Below are positions 10,564 to 23,371 of a stretch of 64,000 nt of DNA, in pieces. Both the position numbers and the translations under genes were made by a program. Below the pieces are notes generated by a model. That model made no database searches. It saw only the letters and a list, made by a program, of their open reading frames with translations, and was not told the origin of the DNA. Source of the DNA: Phytophthora colocasiae. Lineage: Eukaryota > Oomycota > Peronosporomycetes > Peronosporales > Peronosporaceae. How positions within the stretch are numbered: the first letter of the stretch is position 1; each line of letters opens with the position of its first letter. The stretch covers positions 1-64,000 of the forward strand of contig JAGKQI010000089.1 in assembly GCA_018806915.1 (NCBI GenBank), given 5' to 3'.

Positions 10564-11556
10564 TTACGATATGTACTTTGTGCCGCTTCAGTCGGAAGAC
10601 CACTAAAGTATTGACAGCAGCGATCCAGTAACACGACGAAGCCTCCATCGACATCTTCTTCATTAATATGCACCTTGTGGAACCTTGCCCCGCGAACGGT
10701 TAATTCCATAAAGTGCCAAGCCAAGAAAGTTAGACACGATACCGTAGACTGGCTCTTGGAAGCTTGGATCTCTCGAGGTTTTCGACTCCGTTCCAATGAC
10801 CATCTGCGCGGTACCCTTGTCAAAGTTGTCTTTTTACACTCAATCACCATGATCTTGTGGCCTCTCTTGGTTACAAGGCGATCAACGCGACCGAATGAGT
10901 TGAGAACCTCAGACTTGAAGATACCTCCCGTCGCAGCTCTGCGTTGTCGGCAGCGTCGCACTCTTGAACAACAGCCTGCATAACCTCGTCAACCAGGACC
11001 ACCTTCTCCGCCTCGTTCGATATCTCAAATGTTCTGATCCGCGCTTGTACGCAGCGTGTCGCGAACGGTCATGCGCAGCCGGTCAATTCCTCATCTGAGA
11101 GCGCAGTTGAGCGGGACAGAACAATGGAAGGTTGCCATTCTTGTCAAGGTAGACACGCTCGAGTTCGTCACGCCAGATAAAATCACCGAAAGCAGACCGG
11201 TGGGCGCGCTTCTTCCCCGTGACGTTAGCTCTAGTCTTCTTCGTGGCGATCTCGTCTGACATCTTGCGGATGTTTGCAACACGACAGCTGTGAACGCGCT
11301 GAAGAAGCTGATCCTCAAGCTTCGGACTCTCTTCTTGTTCGTTATGCTCTTCTTGATCGTCTTCGGCGTCTAATTCGTCTTCTGTGTTTTCGCCTTGATC
11401 ACAAGCGTCAGCCTCAGATGTTTCCTCGACCTGGTTGGCAAGACGGCTACGCGATGCACTGGCGCGCACTTGTCTGATCCTTGCCGTGTACTCAGAGACT
11501 TTGACAAGCGTCTCCGCGTTGGGGAAAAGCGCTGGCTCGACGTCAGGCTGGGACAT
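10564..11556 (-). pseudogene. Nuclease-like pseudogene (unit 4)
   Basis: The N-terminal 157 codons are open from 11556, then a one-base loss near 11110 shifts frame. The nuclease core is readable in the piece 10557-10961. Confidence 0.75.
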
Positions 11557-11805
11557 GGCGCGTGGCAGTTAAGCTGTCGATGTTATTGTAGCACGTGTCC
11601 AGCGTAAAAGAAAACTGCTAAAAGAATTGCGTTGAATTGAATACGATTCAAAAAAAATTGCGAACGTAATTACACATTACATGTAGCTGTTATGTAACTT
11701 TACGACGGTTAGCAAAACGGGAATATGTTAGATAATTTGTCGAAGAAATGCGCAGAGAAACAGCCAAACAAATTGTTATAAAATATTTGCTTTTTTTTTT
11801 TTTGC

Positions 11806-12412
11806 TCAGATGCCCTGGCAGACTTGGCCCATGCCTGTGTCCACTGAAATCTCTCGTTCATACCAGATATGGGCTATCACGCGCATTTTAGCATATGTTT
11901 GGTTGGTACACTGAACGATCACCGACTTCGAGGCACCGTCTTCGCTCGTGAAGCGACATTTGATATCGCAGGTGTAGTAACGATACATCGAGTTCCATAG
12001 CCGCTGGTTGAGTAAACCACTGCCCTGCTCTGGATTCAACCCTCCGTCTACACCCATTTGAACTACTTCGCACTGGAAGCTCTCCCAGTCCATCTGGAGC
12101 CCAGATTGCCACATCGGGACTCCGCCGACTATGATTTGCAGGCCGCTGAGCGCTGCGAATGGCCCCGTCCCTGACGGCTCATGCGTTGTCACAGAAACCT
12201 CAGGAGCGGTTGACAAGTTGACTAGAGTGCCTGAGCCAGCTGTTGCACCGTTCCCTGGATCCCCAATGAGCATCGGAATGAGAGTCACTCTCTTGGGGTT
12301 GACAATGCCTGGACTGATCGTCCCTGAGAACGACTGCAGCCGATCAATCTTCAGAAGAACGATGTGGAGCCACCGGTCTGGGAGGCACTGGATGCTCACG
12401 TCCCGTATCCCA
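11806..12412 (-). pseudogene. Capsid-like fragment (unit 4)
   Basis: Open over the full ~200-codon homologous stretch, IKCR allele, C-terminus GQVCQGI. The ORF continues upstream to 12819, but that part is antisense to the acidic ORF. Confidence 0.5.
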
Positions 12413-12857
12413 TCAGCGAACCTGAGTCCACAGAGGATGACCCTCAGAAGGACCCGGACTTCAAGGAGTCTGGTGAACAAGAATCTGCATCCAGCGACAG
12501 TGAGGCTGACGACGAAAGTCGAGCGGCAACAGCGATGACTCTGACGACGATGAGTCTGATGGTCATTCGCATGCCGGTAATAAGCGTCCACGAGACTACG
12601 AGTCCAGCGATTCTGATGACTCAGGTCCGATAATCCCCACCAAGAAATCCAAGCGAGGCAGTGTGCACGAGGCATCCAGGTCCAAGTCAAGCAGTCAGAA
12701 GTCCGGTGGCACCTCCACGTCAAGTCCCAAGAACAAGAAGTCTGATGACTCTTCCGCTGAATCCCAAGAACAAGAAGTCTCAAGACTCCAAGTCGCCTAA
12801 GAGTTCTTCGGGCAAGCAACCTTCTGGTAAACTCCGGAAATCAAGTCTGGTGTCCAA
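12364..12857 (+). pseudogene. Acidic ORF fragment (unit 4)
   Basis: A lost A near 12517 shifts the frame within the acidic tract, and a short deletion near 12755 removes SSKLN. Confidence 0.45.
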
Positions 12858-12992
12858 GTCGTACAAGCGAAAGGATTTGTGCAGAAGTATGGGATCGACT
12901 ACACCGAGACGTTTTCGCCGGTGATCAAGTACGTCAATCTGCGAATGATCATCGCTGTGGCCAAGTTCTTCAATTGGCCCCTCGACCAACTT
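12857..12992 (+). mobile_element. Copia RT fragment (unit 4)
   Basis: Intact block, same ends as in unit 7. Confidence 0.8.
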
Positions 12993-14193
12993 GTGGGAGT
13001 ACGTACAGCGGCTCCGTGAGTCGAACATCTCATACGAGAACTGCGAGAAGATGACAAACCTGAATCGCCATTGTTGCCGGCCTGGATTCAAGCTGTGGCT
13101 GGGGAAGAAGATTGCGGTCGAGGCGCTTGGCGAAGTATTCAAGCAAAGCCTCATGTGCGGAACCGGCTCAGAGAGCGACGAAGACGACCGCGGTAAGCTT
13201 GTGTTCGGCTCCGAGTTCACCAAGCAAGACGAGTACGACGAGCTGGTGCAGGTCCATATTCAAAGGCGATGGGAAGGCGTTGGAGGAAGAGATCGAAACC
13301 TTTGAGTCAATGACGCGTCAGCTAGACTCAGTCGCTGAGGATAAAGCCATCAACCTCGGCATCAAGTGGGACGAACACTCGTGGGATCTCGATCCAAACC
13401 GCTGCTATCCGGAACAGCCCCAGAGCTACTTTCAAGTACATAATGCCTGTACGAGAAAGTCATCGCAATCGTCTTCGTGAACAACTCAAAGAAGCTGAAG
13501 ACAAGCTGAAGCTAGCCGACAAGCCAGTTCGACGGCGTCTTCGTCAAGTCAGCGCGGACGACTCGAGCGACAGTGACGACGTATCGTTCGAGGGCAGCGA
13601 ACGCAGGGACGCCGGCGCAGAGGACACCGAGACTCGTGAGCACGAGCACGCTGACGGCAGCGAACGCGGGGACGCCGACACTGAGGACACCGAGACTCGT
13701 GAGCACGGCAGCGAACGCAGGGACGCCGTCGCAGAGGGCAACAATCGGAAGAGGCGCCGCAGCACAGCGCAAGGTTCGCCACCGACAAAGCGTCGAAGCG
13801 GTCGAAGCGGTCAAACCAGCACAAGCCCAGTATTCGTGGACTTTGACCGACGATCTTTTGTGGAAGAACCAACAGGTGATCGGCAAGACTAAGCTCCGCG
13901 AGTGGTTGGCGATGCTGAAGAACCCTAAGAAACAACTCGGCGAGGCAGAGATCGAAAACTACCGCAAACGCGTCAGAGACAACGCGGACATCCCAAGGTG
14001 GCCAAACGTCCCTGCAGACCTCTGGCTGGAGTTCTTCGACATTGCATTCGGGACGAATATGCTCGACAAGGAGAGCAGCCGCGATATTCTCGCTGGGATG
14101 CTCAAGCGCGCGCCTGGGCCAATCCCAACATTCTACAACGCGATAAAACGCGCTGCGAGAGTTGACGAGAGCGAGAAGGCGGCAAGCAACTAG
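12993..14193 (+). pseudogene. Gene C pseudogene (unit 4)
   Basis: Frame breaks at extra bases near 13262 and 13411. The C-terminal domain is open to the normal stop (13573-14193) but loses two bases in ALREFDES. Confidence 0.7.
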
Positions 14194-14220
14194 CGGTGTT
14201 TTATTTACGTAGTCTAGTGG

Positions 14221-15227
14221 TTACGATATGTACTTTTGTGCCGCTTCAGTCGGAAGACCACTAAGTATTGACAGCTGCGATCCAGTAACACGACGAAGCC
14301 CTCCATCGACATCTTCTTCATTAATATGCACCTTGTGGAACCTTGCCCCGCGAACGGTTAATTCCATAAAGTGCCAAGCCAAGAAGTTAGACACGATACC
14401 GTAGACTGGCTCTTGGAAGCTTGGATCTCTCTCGAGGTTTTCGATCAGCATGGCCTCCGTTCCAATGACCATCTGCGCGGTACCTTTGTCAAAGTTGTCT
14501 TTTTTACACTCAATCACCATGATCTTGTGGCCTCTCTTGGTTACAAGGCGATCAACGCGACCGAATGAGTTGAGAACCTCAGACTTGAAAGATACCTCCG
14601 TCGCAGCTCTACGTTGTCGGCAGCGTCGCACTCGCGAACAACAGCCTGCATAACCTCGTCAACCAGGACCACCTTCTCCGCCTCGTTCGATATCTCAAAT
14701 GTTCTGATCCCGCTTGTACGCAGCGTGTCGCGAACGGTCATGCGCAGCCGGTCAATTCCCTCATCTGAGAGCGCAGTTGGAGCGGGACAGAACAATGGAA
14801 GGTTGCCATTCTTGTCAAGGTAGACACGCTCGAGTTCGTCACGCCAGATAAAATCACCGAAAGCAGACCGGTGGGCGCGCTTCTTCCCCGTGACGTTAGC
14901 TCTAGTCTTCTTCGTGGCGATCTCGTCTGACATCTTGCGGATGTTTGCAACACGACAGCTGTGAACGCGCTGAAGAAGCTGATCCTCAAGCTTCGGACTC
15001 TCTTCTTGTTCGTTATGCTCTTCTTGATCGTCTTCGGCGTCTAATTCGTCTTCTGTGTTTTCGCCTTGATCACAAGCGTCAGCCTCAGATGTTTCCTCGA
15101 CCTGGTTGGCAAGACGGCTACGCGATGCACTGGCGCGCACTTGTCTGATCCTTGCCGTGTACTCAGAGACTTTGACAAGCGTCTCCGCGTTGGGGAAAAG
15201 CGTGGGCTCGACGTCAGGCTGGGACAT
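14221..15227 (-). pseudogene. Nuclease-like gene with one frameshift (unit 5)
   Basis: Closest to the consensus. The N-terminal 228 codons (15227-14541) and C-terminal 136 codons (14631-14221) overlap. A single missing C near 14600, compared with units 6, 8 and 9, separates them. The C-terminal part carries VDRLV, ECKK and GTAQMVIGT in the expected order and the undeleted EAMLIENLERDPS segment. The copy ends in QKYIS because the stop is displaced by a TAG-to-TCG change shared with units 4, 6, 7 and 10. Confidence 0.75.
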
Positions 15228-15476
15228 GGCGCGTGGCAGTTAAGCTGTCGATGTTATTGTAGCACGTGTCCAGCGTAAAAGAAAACTGCTAAAAGAATTG
15301 CGTTGAATTGAATACGATTCAAAAAAAAATTGCGAACGTAATTACACATTACATGTAGCTGTTATGTAACTTTACGACGGTTAGCAAAACGGGAATATGT
15401 TAGATAATTTGTCGAAGAAATGCGCAGAGAAACAGCCAAACAAATTGTTATAAAATATTTGCTTTTTTTTTTTTGC

Positions 15477-16083
15477 TCAGATGCCCTGGCGGATTTGGCC
15501 CATGCCTGTGTCCACTGAAATTTCTCGTTCATACCAGATATGAACTATCACGCGCATTTTAGCATATGTTTGGTTGGTACACTGAACGATCACCGACTTC
15601 GAGGCACCGTCTTCGCTCGTGAAGCGACATTTGATATCGCAGGTGTAGTAACGATACATCGAGTTCCATAGCCGCTGGTTGAGTAAACCACTGCCCTGCT
15701 CTGGATTCAACCCTCCGTCTACACCCATTTGAACTACTTCGCACTGGAAGCTCTCCCAGTCCATCTGGAGCCCAGATTGCCACATCGGGACTCCGCCGAC
15801 TATGATTTGCAGGCCGCTGAGCGCTGCGAATGGCCCCGTCCCTGACGGCTCATGCGTTGTCACAGAAACCTCAGGAGCGGTTGACAAGTTGACTAGAGTG
15901 CCTGAGCCAGCTGTTGCACCGTTCCCTGGATCCCCAATGAGCATCGGAATGAGAGTCACTCTCTTGGGGTTGACAATGCCTGGGCTGATCGTCCCTGAGA
16001 ACGACTGCAGCCGATCAATCTTCAGAAGAACGATGTGGAGCCACCGGTCTGGGAGGCACTGGATGCTCACGTCCCGTATCCCA
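15477..16083 (-). pseudogene. Capsid-like fragment (unit 5)
   Basis: Open over the homologous stretch, IKCR allele, with a private RVIVHIWYE change from the usual RVIAHIWYE. Confidence 0.5.
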
Positions 16084-16540
16084 TCAGCGAACCTGAGTCC
16101 ACAGAGGATGACCCTCAGAAGGACCCGGACTTCAAGAAGTCTGGTGAACAAGAATCTGCATCCAGCGACAGTGAGGCTGACGACGAAAAGTCGAGCGGCA
16201 ACAGCGATGACTCTGACGACGATGAGTCTGATGGTCATTCGCATGCCGGTAACAAGCGTCCACGAGACTACGAGTCCAGCGATTCTGATGACATCGGGAC
16301 TCCGATAATCCCCACCAAGAAATCCAAGCAGGCAGTGTGCACGAGGCATCCAGGTCCAAGTCAAGCAGTCAGAAGTCCGGTGGCACCTCCACGTCAAGTC
16401 CCAAGAACAAGAAGTCTGATGACTCTTCCAAGCTGAATCCCAAGAACAAGAAGTCTCAAGACTCCAAGTCGCCTAAGAGTTCTTCGGGCAAGCAACCTTC
16501 TGGTAAACTCCGGAAATCAAGTCACCAATTGGTGTCCAAG
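16035..16540 (+). pseudogene. Acidic ORF fragment (unit 5)
   Basis: Acidic tract open to the lysine cluster. A small insertion near 16290 adds GTP, and a lost G near 16331 then shifts the frame. Confidence 0.45.
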
Positions 16541-16674
16541 TCGTACAAGCGAAAGGATTTGTGCAGAAGTATGGGATCGACTACACCGAGACGTTTTCGC
16601 CGGTGACAAAGTACGTAAATCTGCCAATGAACATCGCTGTGGCCAAGTTCTTCAATTGGCCCCTCGACCAACTT
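16541..16674 (+). mobile_element. Copia RT fragment (unit 5)
   Basis: Block with private changes near 16605-16632 (GTGACAAAGTACG, CCAATGAACATC) and a small insertion just before it (CACCAATTG). Confidence 0.8.
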
Positions 16675-17874
16675 GTGGGAGTACGTACAGCGGCTCCGTG
16701 AGTCGAACATCTCATACGAGAACTGCGAGAAGATGACAAACCTGAATCGCCAGTGTTGCCGGCCTGGATTCAAGCTGTGGCTAAGGGAAGAAGATTGCGG
16801 TCGAGGCGCTTGGCGAAGTATTCAAGCAAAGCCTCATGTGCGGAACCGGCTCAGAGAGCGACGAAGACGACCGCGGTAAGCTTGTGTTCGGCTCCGAGTT
16901 CACCAAGCAAGACGAGTACGACGAGCTGGGTGCAGGTCCATATTCAAGGCGATGGGAAGGCGTTGGAGGAAGAGATCGAAACCTTTGAGTCAATGACGCG
17001 TCAGCTAGACTCAGTCGCTGAGGATAAAGCCATCAACCTCGGCATCAAGTGGGACGAACACTCGTGGGATCTCGATCCAAACCGCTGCTATCCGAACAGC
17101 CCCAGAGCTACTTTCAAGTACATAATGCCTGTACGAGAAAGTCATCGCAATCGTCTTCGTGAACAACTCAAAGAAGCTGAAGACAAGCTGAAGCTAGCCG
17201 ACAAGCCAGTTCGACGGCGTCTTCGTCAAGTCAGCGCGGACGACTCGAGCGACAGTGACGACGTATCGTTCGAGGGCAGCGAACGCAGGGACGCCGGCGC
17301 AGAGGACACCGAGACTCGTGAGCACGAGCACGCTGACGGCAGCGAACGCGGGGACGCCGACACTGAGAACACCGAGACTCGTGAGCACGGCAGCGAACGC
17401 AGGGACGCCGTCGCAGAGGGCAACAATCGGAAGAGGCGCCGCAGCACAGCGCAAGGTTCGCCACCGACAAAGCCGAAGCGGTCGAAGCGGTCAAACCAGC
17501 ACAAGCCCGAGTATTCGTGGACTTTGACCGACGATCTTTTGTGGAAGAACCAACAGGTGATCGGCAAGACTAAGCTCCGCGAGTGGTTGGCGATGCTGAA
17601 GAACCCTAAGAAACAACTCGGCGAGGCAGAGATCGAAAACTACCGCAAACGCGTCAGAGACAACGCGGACATCCCAAGGTGACCAAACGTCCCTGCAGAC
17701 CTCTGGCTGGAGTTCTTCGACATTGCATTCGGGACGAATATGCTCGACAAGGAGAGCAGCCGCGATATTCTCGCTGGGATGCTCAAGCGCGCCTGGGTCA
17801 ATCCCAACATTCTACAACGCGATAAAACGCGCGCTGCGAGAGTTGACGAGAGCGAGAAGGCGGCAAGCAACTAG
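16675..17874 (+). pseudogene. Gene C pseudogene (unit 5)
   Basis: Open for 309 codons from 16753 but started in a shifted frame that an extra G near 16930 corrects. TGG-to-TGA at about 17680 then removes the last ~64 residues. Confidence 0.7.
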
Positions 17875-17901
17875 CGGTGTTTTATTTACGTAGTCTAGTG
17901 G

Positions 17902-18910
17902 TTACGATATGTACTTTTGTGCCGCTTCAGTCGGAAGACCACTAAGTATTGACAGCTGCGATCCAGTAACACGACGAAGCCCTCCATCGACATCTTCTTC
18001 ATTAATATGCACCTTGTGGAACCTTGCCCCGCGAACGGTTAATTCCATAAAGTGCCAAGCCAAGAAGTTAGACACGATACCGTAGACTGGCTCTTGGAAG
18101 CTTGGATCTCTCTCGAGGTTTTCGATCAGCATGGCCTCCGTTCCAATGACCATCTGCGCGGTACCCTTTGTCAAAGTTGTCTTTTACACTCAATCACCAT
18201 GATCTTGTGGCCTCTCTTGGTTACAAGGCGATCAACGCGACCGAATGAGTTGAGAACCTCAGACTTGAAAGATACCTCCCGTCGCAGCTCTACGTTGTCG
18301 GCAGCGTCGCACTCGCGAACAACAGCCTGCATAACCTCGTCAACCAGGACCACCTTCTCCGCCTCGTTCGATATCTCAAATGTTCTGATCCCGCTTGTAC
18401 GCAGCGTGTCGCGAACGGTCATGCGCAGCCGGTCAATTCCCTCATCTGAGGAGCGCAGTTGGAGCGGGACAGAAACAATGGAAGGTTGCCATTCTTGTCA
18501 AGGTAGACACGCTCGAGTTCGTCACGCCAGATAAAATCACCGAAAGCAGACCGGTGGGCGCGCTTCTTCCCCGTGACGTTAGCTCTAGTCTTCTTCGTGG
18601 CGATCTCGTCTGACATCTTGCGGATGTTTGCAACACGACAGCTGTGAACGCGCTGAAGAAGCTGATCCTCAAGCTTCGGACTCTCTTCTTGTTCGTTATG
18701 CTCTTCTTGATCGTCTTCGGCGTCTAATTCGTCTTCTGTGTTTTCGCCTTGATCACAAGCGTCAGCCTCAGATGTTTCCTCGACCTGGTTGGCAAGACGG
18801 CTACGCGATGCACTGGCGCGCACTTGTCTGATCCTTGCCGTGTACTCAGAGACTTTGACAAGCGTCTCCGCGTTGGGGAAAAGCGTGGGCTCGACGTCAG
18901 GCTGGGACAT
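17902..18910 (-). pseudogene. Nuclease-like pseudogene (unit 6)
   Basis: Three overlapping open pieces (18910-18419, 18422-18171, 18174-17902). Frame changes lie near 18455 and 18180, the second in the T-run after ECK. Confidence 0.75.
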
Positions 18911-19155
18911 GGCGCGTGGCAGTTAAGCTGTCGATGTTATTGTAGCACGTGTCCAGCGTAAAAGAAAACTGCTAAAAGAATTGCGTTGAATTGAATACGA
19001 TTCAAAAAAAAATTGCGAACGTAATTACACATTACATGTAGCTGTTATGTAACTTTACGACGGTTAGCAAAACGGGAATATGTTAGATAATTTGTCGAAG
19101 AAATGCGCAGAGAAACAGCCAAACAAATTGTTAGAAAATATTTGCTTTTTTTTGC

Positions 19156-19762
19156 TCAGATGCCCTGGCGGATTTGGCCCATGCCTGTGTCCACTGAAAT
19201 CTCTCGTTCATACCAGATATGGGCTATCACGCGCATTTTAGCATATGTTTGGTTGGTACACTGAACGATCACCGACTTCGAGGCACCGTCTTCGCTCGTG
19301 AAGCGACGGCTGATATCGCAGGTGTAGTAACGATACATCGAGTTCCATAGCCGCTGGTTGAGTAAACCACTGCCTACTCTGGATTCAACCCTCCGTCTAC
19401 ACCCATTTGAACTACTTCGCACTGGAAGCTCTCCCAGTCCATCTGGAGCCCAGATTGCCACATCGGGACTCCGCCGACTATGATTTGCAGGCCGCTGAGC
19501 GCTGCGAATGGCCCCGTCCCTGACGGCTCATGCGTTGTCACAGAAACCTCAGGAGCGGTTGACAAGTTGACTAGAGTGCCTGAGCCAGCTGTTGCACCGT
19601 TCCCTGGATCCCCAATGAGCATCGGAATGAGAGTCACTCTCTTGGGGTTGACAATGCCTGGGCTGATCGTCCCTGAGAACGACTGCAGCCGATCAATCTT
19701 CAGAAGAACGATGTGGAGCCACCCGGTCTGGAGGAGGCACTGGATGCTCACGTCCCGTATCC
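19156..19762 (-). pseudogene. Capsid-like fragment (unit 6)
   Basis: ISRR allele. A two-base change near 19376 (TGCCTACTC for TGCCCTGCTC) breaks the frame before LLNQRLW. Confidence 0.45.
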
Positions 19763-20225
19763 CATCAGCGAACCTGAGTCCACAGAGGATGACCCTCAGA
19801 AGGACCCGGACTTCAAGGAGTCTGGTGAACAAGAATCTGCATCCAGCGACAGTGAGGCTGACGACGAAAAGTCGAGCGGCAACAGCGATGAATCTGACGA
19901 CGATGAGTCTGATGGTCATTCGCATGCCGGTAACAAGCGTCCACGAGACTACGAGTCCAGCGATTCTGATGACTCGGGTCCGAAAATCCCCACCAAGAAA
20001 TCCAAGCGACTATGGGCAGGCCGCTACAGTGCACGAAGGCATCCAGGTCCAAATCAAGCAGTCAGAAGTCCGGTGGCACCTCCACGTCAAGTCCCAAGAA
20101 CAAGAAGTCTGATGACTCTTCCAAGCTGAATCCCAAGAACAAGAAGTCTCAAGACTCCAAGTCGCCTAAGAGTTCTTCGGGCAAGCAACCTTCTGGTAAA
20201 CTCCGGAATCAAGTCTGGTGTCCAA
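19713..20225 (+). pseudogene. Acidic ORF fragment (unit 6)
   Basis: Acidic tract open. Private insertion near 20010 between KKSKR and the Ser/Lys-rich tail changes the frame. Confidence 0.45.
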
Positions 20226-20360
20226 GTCGTACAAGCGAAAGGATTTGTGCAGAAGTATGGGATCGACTACACCGAGACGTTTTCGCCGGTGATCAAGTAC
20301 GTCAATCTGCGAATGATCATCGCTGTGGCCAAGTTCTTCAATTGGCCCCTCGACCAACTT
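20226..20360 (+). mobile_element. Copia RT fragment (unit 6)
   Basis: Intact block, same ends as in unit 7. Confidence 0.8.
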
Positions 20361-21559
20361 GTGGGAGTACGTACAGCGGCTCCGTGAGTCGAACATCTCA
20401 TACGAGAACTGCGAGAAGATGACAAACCTGAATCGCCATTGTTGCCGGCCTGGATTCAAGCTGTGGCTAAGGGAAGAAGATTGCGGTCGAGGCGCTTGGC
20501 GAAGTATTCAAGCAAAGCCTCATGTGCGGAACCGGCTCAGAGAGCGACGAAGACGACCGCGGTAAGGTTGTGTTCGGCTCCGAGTTCACCAAGCAAGACG
20601 AGTACGACGAGCTGGTGCAGGTCCATATTCAAGGCGATGGGAAGGCGTTGGAGGAAGAGATCGAAACCTTTGAGTCAATGACGCGTCAGCTAGACTCAGT
20701 CTCTGAGTATAAAAAGCCATCAACCTCGGCATCAAGTGGGACGAACACTCGTGGGATCTCGATCCAAACCGCTGCTATCCGAACAGCCCCAGAGCTACTT
20801 TCAAGTACATAATGCCTGTACGAGAAAGTCATCGCAATCGTCTTCGTGAACAACTCAAAGAAGCTGAAGACAAGCTGAAGCTAGCCGACAAGCCAGTTCG
20901 ACGGCGTCTTCGTCAAGTCAGCGCGGACGACTCGAGCGACAGTGACGACGTATCGTTCGAGGGCAGCGAACGCAGGGACGCCGGCGCAGAGGACACCGAG
21001 ACTCGTGAGCACGAGCACGCTGACGGCAGCGAACGCGGGGACGCCGACACTGAGGACACCGAGACTCGTGAGCACGGCAGCGAACGCAGGGACGCCGTCG
21101 CAGAGGGCAACAATCGGAAGAGGCGCCGCAGCACAGCGCAAGGTTCGCCACCGTCGAAGCGGTCGAAGCGGTCAAACCAGCACAAGCCCGAGTATTCGTG
21201 GACTTTGACCGACGATCTTTGTGGAAGAAACCAACAGGTGATCGGCAAGACTAAGCTCCGCGAGTGGTTGGCGATGCTGAAGAACCCTAAGAAACAACTC
21301 GGCGAGGCAGAGATCGAAAACTACCGCAAACGCGTCAGAGACAACGCGGACATCCCAAGGTGGCCAAACGTCCCTGCAGACCTCTGGCTGGAGTTCTTCG
21401 ACATTGCATTCGGGACGAATATGCTCGACAAGGAGAGCAGCCGCGATATTCTCGCTGGGATGCTCAAGCGCGCGCCTGGGTCAATCCCAACATTCTACAA
21501 CGCGATAAAACGCGCGCTGCGAGAGTTCGACGAGAGCTGAGAAGGCGGCAAGCAACTAG
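20361..21559 (+). pseudogene. Gene C pseudogene (unit 6)
   Basis: Disrupted near 20704 (SVSEYKKPS instead of SVAEDKAIN). It is then open from 20812 for 242 codons, ending early at a TGA near 21538 produced by an extra T. Confidence 0.7.
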
Positions 21560-21586
21560 CGGTGTTTTATTTACGTAGTCTAGTGG

Positions 21587-22582
21587 TTACGATATGTACT
21601 TTTGTGCCGCTTCCAGTCGGAAGACCACTAAGTATTGACAGCAGCGATCCAGTAACACGACGAAGCCCTCCATCGACATCTTCTTCATTAATATGCACCT
21701 TGTGGAACCTTGCCCCGCGAACGGTTAATTCCATAAAGTGCCAAGCCAAGAAGTTAGACACGATACCGTAGACTGGCTCTTGGAAGCTTGGATCTCTCTC
21801 GAGGTTTTCGACTCCGTTCCAATGACCATCTGCGCGGTACCCTTGTCAAAGTTGTCTTTTTTACACTCAATCACCATGATCTTGTGGCCTCTCTTGGTTA
21901 CAAGGCGATCAACGCGACCGAATGAGTTGAGAACCTCAGACTTGAAAGATACCTCCCGTCGCAGCTCTACGTTGTCGGCAGCGTCGCACTCGCGAACAAC
22001 AGCCTGCATAACCTCGTCAACCAGGCCACCTTCTCCGCCTCGTTCGATATCTCAAATGTTCTGATCCCGCTTGTACGCAGCGTGTCGCGAACGGTCATGC
22101 GCAGCCGGTCAATTCCCTCATCTGAGAGCGCAGTTGGAGCGGGACAGAACAATGGAAGGTTGCCATTCTTGTCAAGGTAGACACGCTCGAGTTCGTCACG
22201 CCAGATAAAATCACCGAAAGCAGACCGGTGGGCGCGCTTCTTCCCGTGACGTTAGCTCTAGTCTTCTTCGTGGCGATCTCGTCTGACATCTTGCGGATGT
22301 TTGCAACACGACAGCTGTGAACGCGCTGAAGAAGCTGATCCTCAAGCTTCGGACTCTCTTCTTGTTCGTTATGCTCTTCTTGATCGTCTTCGGCGTCTAA
22401 TTCGTCTTCTGTGTTTTCGCCTTGATCACAAGCGTCAGCCTCAGATGTTTCTCGACCTGGTTGGCAAGACGGCTACGCGATGCACTGGCGCGCACTTGTC
22501 TGATCCTTGCCGTGTACTCAGAGACTTTGACAAGCGTCTCCGCGTTGGGGAAAGGCGTGGGCTCGACGTCAGGCTGGGACAT
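21587..22582 (-). pseudogene. Nuclease-like pseudogene (unit 7)
   Basis: Start at 22582. A lost C near 22452 truncates the N-terminal part after about 45 codons, and further frame changes follow. The D...ExK core is open in 21725-22009. Confidence 0.75.
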
Positions 22583-22828
22583 GGCGCGTGGCAGTTAAGC
22601 TGTCGATGTTATTGTAGCACGTGTCCAGCGTAAAAGAAAACTGCTAAAAGAATTGCGTTGAATTGAATACGATTCAAAAAAAAATTGCGAACGTAATTAC
22701 ACATTACATGTAGCTGTTATGTAACTTTACGACGGTTAGCAAAACGGGAATATGTTAGATAATTTGTCGAAGAAATGCGCAGAGAAACAGCCAAACAAAT
22801 TGTTATAAAATATTTGCTTTTTTTTTGC

Positions 22829-23185
22829 TCAGATGCCCTGGCGGATTTGGCCCATGCCTGTGTCCACTGAAATCTCTCGTTCATACCAGATATGGACTAT
22901 CACGCGCATTTTAGCATATGTTTGGTTGGTACACTGAACGATCACCGACTTCGAGGCACCGTCTTCGCTCGTGAAGCGACATTTGATATCGCAGGTGTAG
23001 TAACGATACATCGAGTTCCATAGCCGCTGGTTGAGTAAACCACTGCCCTGCTCTGGATTCAACCCTCCGTCTACACCCATTTGAACTACTTCGCACTGGA
23101 AGCTCTCCCAGTCCATCTGGAGCCCAGATTGCCACATCGGGACTCCGCCGACTATGATTTGCAGGCCGCTGAGCGCTGCGAGGCA
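22829..23185 (-). pseudogene. Capsid-like fragment (unit 7)
   Basis: The C-terminal ~118 codons are open, IKCR allele, and the fragment is cut upstream by the short-type deletion. Confidence 0.5.
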
Positions 23186-23371
23186 ATCCAGGTCCAAGTC
23201 AAGCAGTCAGAAGTCCGGTGGCACCTCCACGTCAAGTCCCAAGAACAAGAAGTCTGATGACTCTTCCAAGCTGAATCCCAAGAACAAGAAGTCTCAAGAC
23301 TCCAAGTCGCCTAAGAGTTCTTCGGGCAAGCAACCTTCTGGTAAACTCCGGAAATCAAGTCTGGTGTCCAA
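23184..23371 (+). pseudogene. Ser/Lys-rich tail remnant (unit 7)
   Basis: Same junction and content as in unit 2, with an intact tail frame. Confidence 0.45.

Larger units (their letters stand above)
10537..14193. repeat. Array unit 4 (long type)
   Basis: Long unit with the acidic segment. It combines the 10-bp nuclease deletion with the 'IKCR' capsid allele. Confidence 0.9.
14194..17874. repeat. Array unit 5 (long type)
   Basis: Long unit with the undeleted nuclease segment and the 'IKCR' capsid allele. Gene C carries a TGG-to-TGA stop near 17680 that recurs only in unit 9. Confidence 0.9.
17875..21559. repeat. Array unit 6 (long type)
   Basis: Long unit with the undeleted nuclease segment and the 'ISRR' capsid allele. 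A few private indels occur near 18450, 19376, 20010 and 20705. Confidence 0.9.

Noticed and set aside
11806..12819. 337-aa minus-strand ORF taken as one protein
   Set aside because: Only the lower ~200 codons have capsid-like blocks. The upper part is antisense of the acidic Ser/Asp ORF, whose codon pattern leaves the opposite strand open.
13573..14193. Antisense and alternative-frame ORFs of ~85-125 aa over the acidic minisatellite of gene C (Ala/Arg/Ser-rich)
   Set aside because: They recur in every unit because the repeat lacks stops in several frames. Composition is a by-product.
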